A stretch of 6,689 nucleotides of DNA from Helicobacteraceae bacterium (GCA_027057185.1 JALUJE010000280.1:1-6689); one strand, 5' to 3'; shown: positions 1 through 6,606, numbered from the stretch's first letter. The notes: generated by a model not told the origin, from the letters alone. Numbers and translations: made by a program.

Positions 1-1
1 G

Positions 2-1273
2 TACAGCTATATTGGACAATCAGGATTTTTTGCCGACATTACTTGGATGAATGATATTGACTATCTGAACCTCAAAGGTAACGACGAGATTAAAAATACC
101 ACATCCAATCAAATCTATTCTCGGATTAATACTTTCTACAATAGCGAACGCGACTATTATGGGCTTTATTTTAAATATTTTCTTGATCTAAGCAAGAAAA
201 ATAATGATGAGACCATTCAGAGTCTTCCTGTATTCCAGTACCATCACTATTTGGATGCATTGTTTACAGAACATCTGTTTTATAGTGTGGATGCCACGGC
301 AACCAATTTATTTCGAAAATCGGGAAAAAATGCCTTTCAAAGTGAGCTCAATATTCCTGTCACTTTGCGCCACTCTTTTTTTGATGACTATCTTGAGTTA
401 AGCTATAGTATGCAGTTGCATGGCAGACATATTGTTTTTAGTGGCGAAGATGTGATAAGCGATCCCAACAATCACTACAATAGCGGAATTTTCGCACGAA
501 ATTATTATATTTTTGATATGGAGAGTTCTGTTGCCAAGCGATATGAGACGTTTTCACATGTCATTACGCTGAATGCCTCATATACCAATGGCGGCAGTGA
601 CTATAAAAGCGGTTATTATAAAGATTCTGAAGCGGTCTGTAGCCGGAGCTATATTTATAGCAATCCTTTGTGTGACTACTATGATATTGTCGATATTGAA
701 GACGCTGCCGAAGTAGCAGTGACCCAGTTTCTTTTTGATGATACCGGCAACCAGATACTCTATCATAAACTCTCTCAAAAGATTACTAATGAGCTCAATA
801 GTGATGCTCTAGGAGAGTTGGAGAATGAGTTGGATCTACAGTTGAATGATACAATCTCATATTATAATGACACACTTTATAACCATGATGTCACGCGTAT
901 TACCAAGTTTCTTAACGCATTACGATATAATGGCGACATCATAGTATTAGATATGACGCATCTGTATGAGAATTATGGTGAGGCGACCTTGACACGGAGC
1001 AGTTATCTTATTGCCGATGTAGCATATAAATATAATAAATACTATACATTGTTTGCCAAAGCAGCGTATGATATTGAACATGCCGTGAAAAAAAACATTG
1101 AGTTGGGATTTATTTATTCCAAGCGGTGTTGGGACTTTGGAATTCGGTATGTAGAAAATAATCGACCGACCTCAACCAATAATGCTGCAGCGTCGGTTTT
1201 TGATAAATATGTGTATATTACCATTTCGTTGAAACCTATCGGCGGCACCGATATTAAAGCGTGGCAATTTTAG
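2..1273 (+). CDS. lptD: LPS-assembly outer-membrane protein LptD, C-terminal barrel part (5'-truncated by window edge)
   Basis: LptD is the outer-membrane barrel that, with the lipoprotein LptE, inserts lipopolysaccharide into the outer leaflet. The reading frame is already open at base 2, so the first ATG at 47 is internal and about 423 codons of the 3' part are present. What is visible fits a barrel: alternating aromatic/polar strands, a block with LPVFQYHHY near codons 75-83 that resembles the LptD family pattern, a following stretch with NIPVTLRHSFFDDYLELSYS-like strands, and a final WQF with the terminal aromatic used by the BAM machinery. Three cysteines are seen (codons at 638, 671 and 1127). 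The last, in KRCWDFGIRY, sits where E. coli LptD has its C-terminal CC pair. Residues around 220-300 form a less barrel-like, acidic insertion, probably an extracellular loop. The N-terminal jellyroll domain and signal peptide lie outside the window. Family assignment is from motif memory, not a search. Confidence 0.85.
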   Translation, partial: YSYIGQSGFFADITWMNDIDYLNLKGNDEIKNTTSNQIYSRINTFYNSERDYYGLYFKYFLDLSKKNNDETIQSLPVFQYHHYLDALFTEHLFYSVDATATNLFRKSGKNAFQSELNIPVTLRHSFFDDYLELSYSMQLHGRHIVFSGEDVISDPNNHYNSGIFARNYYIFDMESSVAKRYETFSHVITLNASYTNGGSDYKSGYYKDSEAVCSRSYIYSNPLCDYYDIVDIEDAAEVAVTQFLFDDTGNQILYHKLSQKITNELNSDALGELENELDLQLNDTISYYNDTLYNHDVTRITKFLNALRYNGDIIVLDMTHLYENYGEATLTRSSYLIADVAYKYNKYYTLFAKAAYDIEHAVKKNIELGFIYSKRCWDFGIRYVENNRPTSTNNAAASVFDKYVYITISLKPIGGTDIKAWQF

Positions 1274-1303
1274 AATGAAGAGATGTATGAGAGGGTTAAT
1301 CGA

Positions 1304-2701
1304 ATGAAACTGGAAGCGAAAATCGGTCTTTTTGTGATTTTAGGTCTGGTGGCACTCTTTTTGTTATCGACTCAAGTGACCAAGCTGGGTTCGTTTGAGC
1401 AAAAAGGGTATGAGATTAGCGCGTATCTGGATGATGCGACCGGACTGGAGCTTCAAAGTAAAGTTAACATGAACGGTGTTGCTATAGGCGAAGTCTCCAA
1501 AATTTATATTGAAGGGCGTCGGGTACGGCTGGTTTTGAGTATTCAGCCGCAAGTACGTATTCCTAAAGACTCTTTGATTGTGGTGTCTCAAGAGAGTGTT
1601 CTTGGGGCAAAAAATATCAATATATTAGCGGGTGAGAGTAAAGAAAATATTGAAGAGAACGGCGTATTGAAACATTCAAAACAGTATGCTGCCTTTGATA
1701 AGACCAGTGATAGTGTCAATGCTGCCGCCAATGAACTGCAACTACTACTTAAAGATTTTAGAAACGTGCTGGACACACAGCGTCAAGAAGAGATTAAAGA
1801 GATGATCGGTGCATTTAAAGATGTGGGTGTCAATCTGGATACCATCGTACTTGAAAACCGTGCAGCACTCAAAGAGGCCATTGAAAATATGCGTGATATG
1901 GGAGCCGGTTTTTCGCAAACTGCCCATACCGTCAATAAAGACTTACCGCAAATCATGGCACGATTGGATTCACTCACTGCGCGTCTGGACAGTATTGCTG
2001 TAACTCTCAATAAAAAACTTCCTGTTGCTATGGACAAATTTATTGCCATTGAAGATAATGTATCGGGTCTGATTGAAGAAAATCGCGACTCATTAAAAAG
2101 TACTTTAGTCTCAGCAGACAGTTTTTTCAGTAGTGGAGAGAATGCCTTTTCCAAAGTTGACTCAATTCTTGCGAATTTTACGGTGAGTGAACTACAAGTG
2201 AGTGCAAAAGCAGACTATATGATGAATGATTCAGCCATGAAAACTACCGCAGGTATTGTCTATTTACCCAATCCTGAAACCTATTATATGCTTGATATGA
2301 TTTCTACGGATGATTACAGTAAAATAGGAGAGCTGCCTAAGATACATGACAAAAGTGAAACATACGTATCGGCACAATACGGGAAACGCTTTGACAATCT
2401 TTTATTGCGTGCCGGGGTAATTGAATCCCGAGGGGGATTTGGTGTTGACTATTTTGCCAATAATGACCGGTGGAAGATCTCCTTTGATGCTTATGATTTT
2501 AACGCGGTTAATGATGTACGTGGTACCAATGCACACTATAGGGTTGGTATACAGTATCGTATGTTAAAGCATCTGGAACTCTTTGGAGGTTGGGACAATT
2601 TTGCTAATTCCAAAGCACAAACGCTTTATTTCGGTATTGGTATGCGTTTTGTTGATGATAATCTGAAATATGTGCTTGGTAGTGCGTCGAGTCTTAAATA
2701 A
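1304..2701 (+). CDS. MCE/MlaD-family lipid transport protein with beta-rich C-terminal domain
   Basis: Predicted inner-membrane-anchored periplasmic lipid carrier, 465 aa. One N-terminal transmembrane helix (about residues 7-25) is followed by an MCE domain (about 35-110) with the family pattern GYEISAYLDDATGL, then KVNMNGVAIGEV and VLGAKNINILAG. Residues ~125-290 are helical with heptad-like leucines and look like a coiled coil. Residues ~297-460 switch to alternating beta strands ending near RFVDDNLKYVLGS, which looks like an outer-membrane or barrel-type domain. The ATG at 1304 is preferred: GAGAGGG lies 8 bases upstream and the product begins MKLEAKIGLF, typical of MlaD proteins. An in-frame ATG at 1283 would add seven residues but has no properly spaced ribosome site. 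The gene starts 30 bases after lptD and is followed 18 bases later by the next gene. No MlaE permease or MlaF ATPase is adjacent, so its ABC partner must be elsewhere. It is not necessarily the orthologue of E. coli mlaD, so no symbol is given. Confidence 0.88.
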   Translation: MKLEAKIGLFVILGLVALFLLSTQVTKLGSFEQKGYEISAYLDDATGLELQSKVNMNGVAIGEVSKIYIEGRRVRLVLSIQPQVRIPKDSLIVVSQESVLGAKNINILAGESKENIEENGVLKHSKQYAAFDKTSDSVNAAANELQLLLKDFRNVLDTQRQEEIKEMIGAFKDVGVNLDTIVLENRAALKEAIENMRDMGAGFSQTAHTVNKDLPQIMARLDSLTARLDSIAVTLNKKLPVAMDKFIAIEDNVSGLIEENRDSLKSTLVSADSFFSSGENAFSKVDSILANFTVSELQVSAKADYMMNDSAMKTTAGIVYLPNPETYYMLDMISTDDYSKIGELPKIHDKSETYVSAQYGKRFDNLLLRAGVIESRGGFGVDYFANNDRWKISFDAYDFNAVNDVRGTNAHYRVGIQYRMLKHLELFGGWDNFANSKAQTLYFGIGMRFVDDNLKYVLGSASSLK

Positions 2702-2719
2702 CAGGAGAAGGAAATAACG

Positions 2720-3382
2720 ATGGAGTGTCAAAAAGGAATTTTTAGTGACCGAATTGATGCCGCAACGCAGCTTCTGGAATTTTTACCTCGAGAGAAGATG
2801 CGCAGTGAAGCATGGCATTTGATTGCACTCTCATTTGGCGGGTTGGAGATTGCCCAACAGTTTGCAAAACGGTTACATTTACAAGCAGACATTCTTTTTA
2901 GTGAGCCGGTATATGCTCCGCTCAATGAGGAGTGCGAGATTGCACGGGTGAGTGAAACTGAAGAGATGGTGATTCATGAAGCACTCTGTCAGGCGTTTAA
3001 TATTGGTCTGGATTTTGTTTATGGTGAAGCTCACCGAAAGCATGAAGAACAGATTTTAAGTGCCGTCTATCAATACCGTAAGGGTCGACCGTTTCCCTCC
3101 TTGCAGGCGGAAGTGGTTGTTCTCATTGATGATGGTAGTGAGACCGGTTTAAAGCTATTAACCGGAGTTAAAACTATTTTAGCCATGAAGCCCAAGGCCG
3201 TTTATGTTATTGCGCCGATTCTGCCGCATGAAGTACTGGAGTCACTGGATCCTTTGGTTGATCATATTTACTACCTGCATGATGTTAAAGACTATTTGAC
3301 AACCGCGGCGTATTATAAAAACTTTAAATTGTTAAGTAGTGAGAGTGTCGAATTAATATTAGGAGAGAGTAGTGAAGTATAA
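2720..3382 (+). CDS. Phosphoribosyltransferase-fold protein upstream of pnp
   Basis: A 220 aa cytoplasmic protein of the type I phosphoribosyltransferase fold. Members normally bind PRPP and act in nucleotide salvage or its control. The PRPP loop is visible at about residues 132-145 as VVVLIDDGSETGLKL, keeping the two acidic residues and the TG turn. An early segment, LIALSFGGLEIAQQFAKRL (about 34-52), resembles the glycine-rich loop I of the family. The opening IFSDRIDAATQLLEFL resembles the N-terminus of the COG1926-type predicted phosphoribosyltransferases. No hood residues let me name a base substrate, so the reaction is unknown. The start ATG has a strong AGGAGAAGGA ribosome site (2703-2712) 7 bases upstream. 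The 3' end overlaps the start of pnp by 11 bases, implying translational coupling. The link with pnp may reflect shared nucleotide metabolism, but that is inference. Confidence 0.78.
   Translation: MECQKGIFSDRIDAATQLLEFLPREKMRSEAWHLIALSFGGLEIAQQFAKRLHLQADILFSEPVYAPLNEECEIARVSETEEMVIHEALCQAFNIGLDFVYGEAHRKHEEQILSAVYQYRKGRPFPSLQAEVVVLIDDGSETGLKLLTGVKTILAMKPKAVYVIAPILPHEVLESLDPLVDHIYYLHDVKDYLTTAAYYKNFKLLSSESVELILGESSEV
3361..3374 (+). promoter_or_regulatory. Ribosome binding site and GTG start of pnp inside the preceding gene
   Basis: AGGAG at 3361-3365 lies 6 bases before a GTG at 3372, which opens the pnp frame (MKYNEVIELE). The upstream gene stops with TAA at 3380-3382, so the pnp start lies within its last codons. 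The nearby ATG at 3382 is in a different frame and cannot be the start. The arrangement predicts that ribosomes finishing the phosphoribosyltransferase gene help initiate pnp. Confidence 0.8.
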
Positions 3383-5540
3383 TGAAGTCATTGAATTGGA
3401 AAATAAGGTTGAACGCTATGCTTTTGACCAGGTAGCCCGACAGGCAAACGGTACAGTATGGCTACAGAGCGGCAATACGGTTATTTTGGCAACAGTTGTT
3501 ATTGATGAAACCGATTTTGTTTCTGAAGAATTTTTACCACTAACGGTACAGTATATTGAAAAAACCTATGCTGTTGGAAAATTTCCGGGAGGTTTTTTTA
3601 AACGTGAGACTAAGCCGAGTGATTTTGAAACATTGACATCACGTATTATTGACCGTTCCTTGCGTCCGTTGTTTCCCAAAGGTTTTGCCAATCCGTTACA
3701 AATTACCATTATGGTGCTGAGTGCCGATGATGATACTGATTTGCAGGTACTTGCACTCAATGCAGCCTCGACCGCACTTTTTGTCTCCGATATTGACATT
3801 AATACTTCAGTGACAGCAGTACGCATGGGAAAAATTGGAGATGATATTATTCTCAATCCAACTATGGAACAGCTTGAGGAGAGTACGCTGGATCTGTATG
3901 TTTCTGGAAGTAAAGATGATGTGCTCATGATCGAAATGCGCTCGTTTGGCTCCGAAGAGGTGCAGATGCTTGATATTCCGATGATGGATCCGATGATAGA
4001 TCCGACACTCTCGGCTGAGATGGTAAGCGAGCACCACTGTAACGCCGTTCCAGAAGAAGAGTTTGTGACTCTGCTGTCACGTGCAAAAGCCTATTTGAAT
4101 GATGCCAATACAACCTATGAAGCACGTTTTGATGCTTACTCCAAAGAGTGTATGCCGTTGGAGTGTCTGGATTTAAGTGTTTCTGAAGAGATGATCGAGT
4201 ATTTACATGCCAATCATTTAGACGCTATTAAAAATGCTATTGGCGAGATGGCGCGGACGGAACGTTCAACGGCATTGAAACGGTTGCGAAAAGAAATTTT
4301 ACATGTGAAAGAATCATGGGATGAAAAAGAGCTCAAGCGTGCCATTGAGCAGGTGAAACGGACAACCGTTCGTTCACAGATTTTAGAAGATAACCGTAGA
4401 GCCGACGGACGAACCACTACTGAGATACGTCCTATTGACATTGAGACCAATGTATTGCCCTCGGCGCATGCTTCAGCCCTGTTTACACGAGGTCAAACAC
4501 AGGCATTGGTGGCCTTGACCATTGGCGGCTCCAAAGATGCTCAGATGTTTGAGAAACTGACCGATGAGGGAACGCAAAATGAAACCTTCATGGTGCATTA
4601 TAATTTTCCGGGATTTTCCGTAGGGGAACCCTCTCCGGTAGGCCCTCCCCGTCGTCGAGAGTTGGGTCATGGTAATTTAGCCAAGCGCGCATTGGAGCCT
4701 GCTCTGATTTCTTCTGATAAAACACTTCGTCTGGTGTCAGAGATTATGGAGTCTAATGGTTCGTCCTCCATGGCGACAGTATGCGGTGGCTATATGGCAC
4801 TGCGTGCGGGAGATATTGAGATGAGCGATACCATTGCCGGCGTGGCGATGGGAATGGTCAGTGAAGCAGACCGCTATGCTATTTTAAGTGATATTACCGG
4901 ACTAGAAGATCATGACGGGGATCTTGATTTCAAAGTGACAGGTTCTAAAGAGGGTATTACGGCACTTCAGATGGACATTAAGCTTGGCGGCATTCGCTTA
5001 GATGTTCTGCAGCAAGCACTACATCAGGCCAAAGTGGCACGTGCTCACATTATTGACATCATGTTAGATGCTGAAACGCGCATTGAACTTAATGAAGAGA
5101 GTTTACCTAGCAGTGATTTTTTCCATATTGACCCAAACTTTGTAGGAGATATTATTGGTCAGGCGGGCAAAACTATTCGTGAAATTATTGAGATGTTTGA
5201 AGTAGCCATTGATATTGACAAAAAGCAGGGTCATGTTAAAGTAACCGGAAAAAATAAAAAAGGGGTTCAAGGAGCACGAGAGCATATTGAAAAGATCATT
5301 AATAATGCACCCGAAAAAGTACAGTATCAGGTAGGTGATGAGGTAGAAGGAAGGGTGAAAAAAATTGTTGACTTTGGTGCTTTCATTGAATTACCCGGCG
5401 GTACCGACGGTTTGTTACATATCTCCAAAATCTCTGATGAACGAGTTAGCAAAGTCAGTGATGTCTTACATGAGGGTGATAGCATTAAAGTAAAAATCAT
5501 AGAATTTAAAGGTAACAAAATTAGTTTGGATCGCGCATAA
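3372..5540 (+). CDS. pnp: Polynucleotide phosphorylase (polyribonucleotide nucleotidyltransferase)
   Basis: Complete 722 aa PNPase, a trimeric 3'-5' exoribonuclease that uses phosphate to release nucleoside diphosphates and can run in reverse to add tails. Domains in order: first RNase PH core (about 10-145, with GGFFKRET at 73-80 and RSLRPLFPKGF at 95-105), helical linker (about 235-330), second, catalytic RNase PH core (about 335-560), KH (about 580-640, GXXG loop GQAG at 596-599) and S1 (about 652-720). Catalytic and phosphate-binding residues are intact: RRRELGHG at 427-434, SSSMATVCGG at 464-473 and EDHDGDLDFK at 512-521, giving D513, D519 and K521, equivalent to D486, D492 and K494 of E. 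coli. The protein stops right after the S1 domain with no disordered tail. It starts at GTG, overlapping the upstream gene. No Rho-independent terminator is seen after it. Confidence 0.98.
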   Translation: MKYNEVIELENKVERYAFDQVARQANGTVWLQSGNTVILATVVIDETDFVSEEFLPLTVQYIEKTYAVGKFPGGFFKRETKPSDFETLTSRIIDRSLRPLFPKGFANPLQITIMVLSADDDTDLQVLALNAASTALFVSDIDINTSVTAVRMGKIGDDIILNPTMEQLEESTLDLYVSGSKDDVLMIEMRSFGSEEVQMLDIPMMDPMIDPTLSAEMVSEHHCNAVPEEEFVTLLSRAKAYLNDANTTYEARFDAYSKECMPLECLDLSVSEEMIEYLHANHLDAIKNAIGEMARTERSTALKRLRKEILHVKESWDEKELKRAIEQVKRTTVRSQILEDNRRADGRTTTEIRPIDIETNVLPSAHASALFTRGQTQALVALTIGGSKDAQMFEKLTDEGTQNETFMVHYNFPGFSVGEPSPVGPPRRRELGHGNLAKRALEPALISSDKTLRLVSEIMESNGSSSMATVCGGYMALRAGDIEMSDTIAGVAMGMVSEADRYAILSDITGLEDHDGDLDFKVTGSKEGITALQMDIKLGGIRLDVLQQALHQAKVARAHIIDIMLDAETRIELNEESLPSSDFFHIDPNFVGDIIGQAGKTIREIIEMFEVAIDIDKKQGHVKVTGKNKKGVQGAREHIEKIINNAPEKVQYQVGDEVEGRVKKIVDFGAFIELPGGTDGLLHISKISDERVSKVSDVLHEGDSIKVKIIEFKGNKISLDRA

Positions 5541-5553
5541 GCAACTTTTTAGT

Positions 5554-5642
5554 ACAGAGTGCCTATAATGCCGCTATCAAAGTGATAAGTAGGGAAACAG
5601 GCGGCATTTATGTCTCTGTTGGCACATGTTTGAAACCATGTG
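5554..5642 (+). other. Structured pnp-atpE intergenic element with nested inverted repeats
   Basis: The 149-base gap between pnp and atpE holds several complementary segments. ATAATGCCGC (5565-5574) pairs with GCGGCATTTAT (5601-5611) over 10 base pairs with one bulged T. Directly stacked inside it, TATCA (5575-5579) pairs with TGATA (5583-5587) across an AAG loop. Outside it, two pairings compete: ACAGAG (5554-5559) with CTCTGT (5614-5619), or GTGCC (5559-5563) with GGCAC (5621-5625). GGCAC in turn overlaps a downstream hairpin, CACATG (5623-5628) with CATGTG (5637-5642). No T-run follows, so it is not a simple terminator. It could be a 3' stabiliser of pnp mRNA, a regulatory leader of atpE, or a DNA operator. 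It matches no RNA family I know by eye. Pairings were worked out by hand without energies. Confidence 0.45.
5564..5569 (+). promoter_or_regulatory. Perfect TATAAT, candidate -10 box for atpE
   Basis: A consensus TATAAT lies 120 bases before the atpE start, just after pnp ends. The -35 position (around 5541-5546, gcaact) does not resemble TTGACA, but Campylobacterota sigma-70 promoters often lack a conserved -35. Transcription would begin near 5576, giving a leader of about 115 bases. The hexamer overlaps the left arm of the large inverted repeat, so either a repressor could occlude it or it is a chance match within an RNA stem. Confidence 0.4.
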
Positions 5643-5689
5643 TTTACGCTATCCGAACGGACTTTGCAACAATATTTTTGGAGATTCAG

Positions 5690-6004
5690 ATGAAAAAAAT
5701 TCTTTTCTTAATGGTGGCACTAACTGCCGCTGCATTTGCTGCTGAAGCAGAAGTAGCCAATCAAACACTTAAAGCATACTCAATGATCGCTGCTGGTGTC
5801 GGTCTTGGTCTTGCTGCGCTGGGTGGAGCTATTGGTATGGGTCATACTGCGGCTGCGACAATTGCGGGTACGGCACGTAATCCAGGTCTTGGTGGTAAAT
5901 TGATGACAACAATGTTCATTGCTTTGGCAATGATTGAAGCGCAGGTTATTTATACGCTAGTTATTGCCCTTATTGCTCTTTATGCTAATCCTTACTTAGG
6001 ATAA
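5690..6004 (+). CDS. atpE: F1Fo-ATP synthase subunit c with N-terminal leader peptide
   Basis: Subunit c forms the rotating membrane ring of ATP synthase and carries ions across the membrane. The 104 aa product has a leader, MKKILFLMVALTAAAFA, with a plausible cleavage site after residue 17 (AFA). It is followed by two transmembrane helices (about 28-58 and 72-98) joined by the polar loop ARNPGLGG at 62-69. The ion-binding carboxylate is E83 in AMIEAQVIY. The residues after it (AQ) and the GGAIGMGH stretch in helix 1 lack the Gln and Ser ligands of Na+-type rings, so a proton ring is expected. The start at 5690 has GGAG (5680-5683) 6 bases upstream. The frame is open back to 5582, but that extension has no ribosome site and would spoil the leader. 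As in other Campylobacterota, subunit c is encoded apart from the remaining ATP synthase genes. A hairpin terminator follows within 20 bases. Confidence 0.97.
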   Translation: MKKILFLMVALTAAAFAAEAEVANQTLKAYSMIAAGVGLGLAALGGAIGMGHTAAATIAGTARNPGLGGKLMTTMFIALAMIEAQVIYTLVIALIALYANPYLG

Positions 6005-6019
6005 TCAAAAAAAATCCTC

Positions 6020-6048
6020 GTGTCAGCTTCGGCTGGCAACACTTTTTT
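6020..6048 (+). terminator. Rho-independent terminator after atpE
   Basis: GTGTCAGC (6020-6027), a TTCG tetraloop (6028-6031) and GCTGGCAAC (6032-6040) form a stem of about 8 pairs with one T-G wobble and one bulged A. The stem is capped by the very stable C(UUCG)G loop, and six T residues follow at 6043-6048. An A-run at 6007-6014 lies before the stem. It starts 16 bases after the atpE stop and ends two bases before the tRNA gene. Confidence 0.8.
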
Positions 6049-6050
6049 AT

Positions 6051-6135
6051 GCATCTGTGGTGGAAGTGGTAGACACGCACGCTTGAGGGGCGTGTGGCGC
6101 AAGCCGTGCTGGTTCAAGTCCAGTCAGATGCACCA
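6051..6135 (+). tRNA. tRNA-Leu (anticodon GAG)
   Basis: An 85-base gene folds as a class II tRNA. The acceptor stem GCATCTG (6051-6057) pairs perfectly with CAGATGC (6125-6131), followed by discriminator A and an encoded CCA at 6133-6135. The D-arm region carries the leucine-type GGTGGAAGTGGTAGACAC. The anticodon stem CACGC/GCGTG encloses the loop TTGAGGG, giving anticodon GAG, which reads CUC and CUU. A long variable arm with a GGC/GCC stem is as expected for leucine. The T arm is CTGG-TTCAAGT-CCAG. The layout closely parallels E. coli tRNA-Leu(GAG). No separate promoter fits between it and the terminator just upstream. Confidence 0.96.
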
Positions 6136-6153
6136 TTTTCAGCGCTCCCGTTT

Positions 6154-6606
6154 TTATTCTTTCCTTGTTAATTCTTCAGCTATCATTTCAGCCTGTTTTA
6201 GCACTGTCTCAGTAGCTAGTTTTTGCATGTCTGGTGGATAACCAAATCGTCGTAGAGTTCGTTTAACGATAACTTTCAACTTAGCCCTTACACTCTCTTT
6301 AATAGTCCAATCAATAGAGGTATTTGCCTTTACTTGCTCTGTTAAAACAACAGCAAGTTCACGCAGTTTCTCTTTTTGCATCACCTCTTTTGCACTGTCA
6401 TTGTTAGCAATAGCGCTATAAAAAGCATATTCAAAATCACTCAAACCCATCTCACGAGGTTCTTCATCCATTTTATGAATATCTTTACTAAGACTGATTA
6501 ACTCCTCTATCACTTCTGCGGCAGTAATTATTTTATTATGATATTTTTTGATAGAGTTTTCCAACATCTCTAGATAATGCCCTGAATTTTCAAGACAACT
6601 TTTCAC
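6154..6606 (-). pseudogene. Remnant of type I restriction enzyme subunit HsdR (C-terminal domain only)
   Basis: The 150-codon frame matches only the helical C-terminal end of HsdR, the motor and nuclease subunit of type I restriction systems (usually about 1000 aa). Visible family features are AAEVIEELISLSKDI (29-43), GLSDFEYAFYSAI (54-66), and IDWTIKESVRAKL (98-110) leading into KRTLRRFGYPPD (115-126). The nuclease and helicase domains are absent. The first usable start is a GTG at 6606-6604 with an in-frame TAA at 6615-6613, and no other frame upstream to the window edge looks like HsdR. The loss is therefore real, not a single frameshift within view. No hsdM or hsdS is seen. The remaining frame is uninterrupted, so a small expressed protein cannot be excluded. 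It lies convergent to, and 18 bases beyond, the tRNA-Leu gene, a typical position for acquired DNA. Confidence 0.75.

Noticed and set aside
1283..1303. Earlier in-frame ATG for the MCE gene
   Set aside because: The purine stretch before it directly abuts the ATG, while the ATG at 1304 has GAGAGGG at 8 bases and gives the usual MlaD N-terminus.
1783..2154. 123-codon frame on the - strand inside the MCE gene
   Set aside because: It is antisense to a clear coding gene, has low-complexity Ser/Leu-rich content typical of shadow frames, and no supporting context.
3566..3928. 120-codon frame on the - strand inside pnp
   Set aside because: It lies opposite the conserved first RNase PH domain and is Ser-rich. 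It is a reverse shadow.
5620..5645. tRNA-like T-arm (TTTGAAAC loop) in the pnp-atpE gap
   Set aside because: The loop is 8 bases rather than 7, and no matching acceptor, anticodon or D arm can be assembled around it.
5582..5689. N-terminal extension of atpE by 36 codons
   Set aside because: There is no ribosome site at 5582, the residues are unlike any c subunit, and the ATG at 5690 has a well-spaced GGAG and begins a normal leader peptide.
6020..6241. 73-codon frame on the + strand overlapping the terminator and tRNA
   Set aside because: It runs through the terminator stem, the entire tRNA-Leu gene and the HsdR remnant on the other strand, and has no ribosome site. It is a chance frame.
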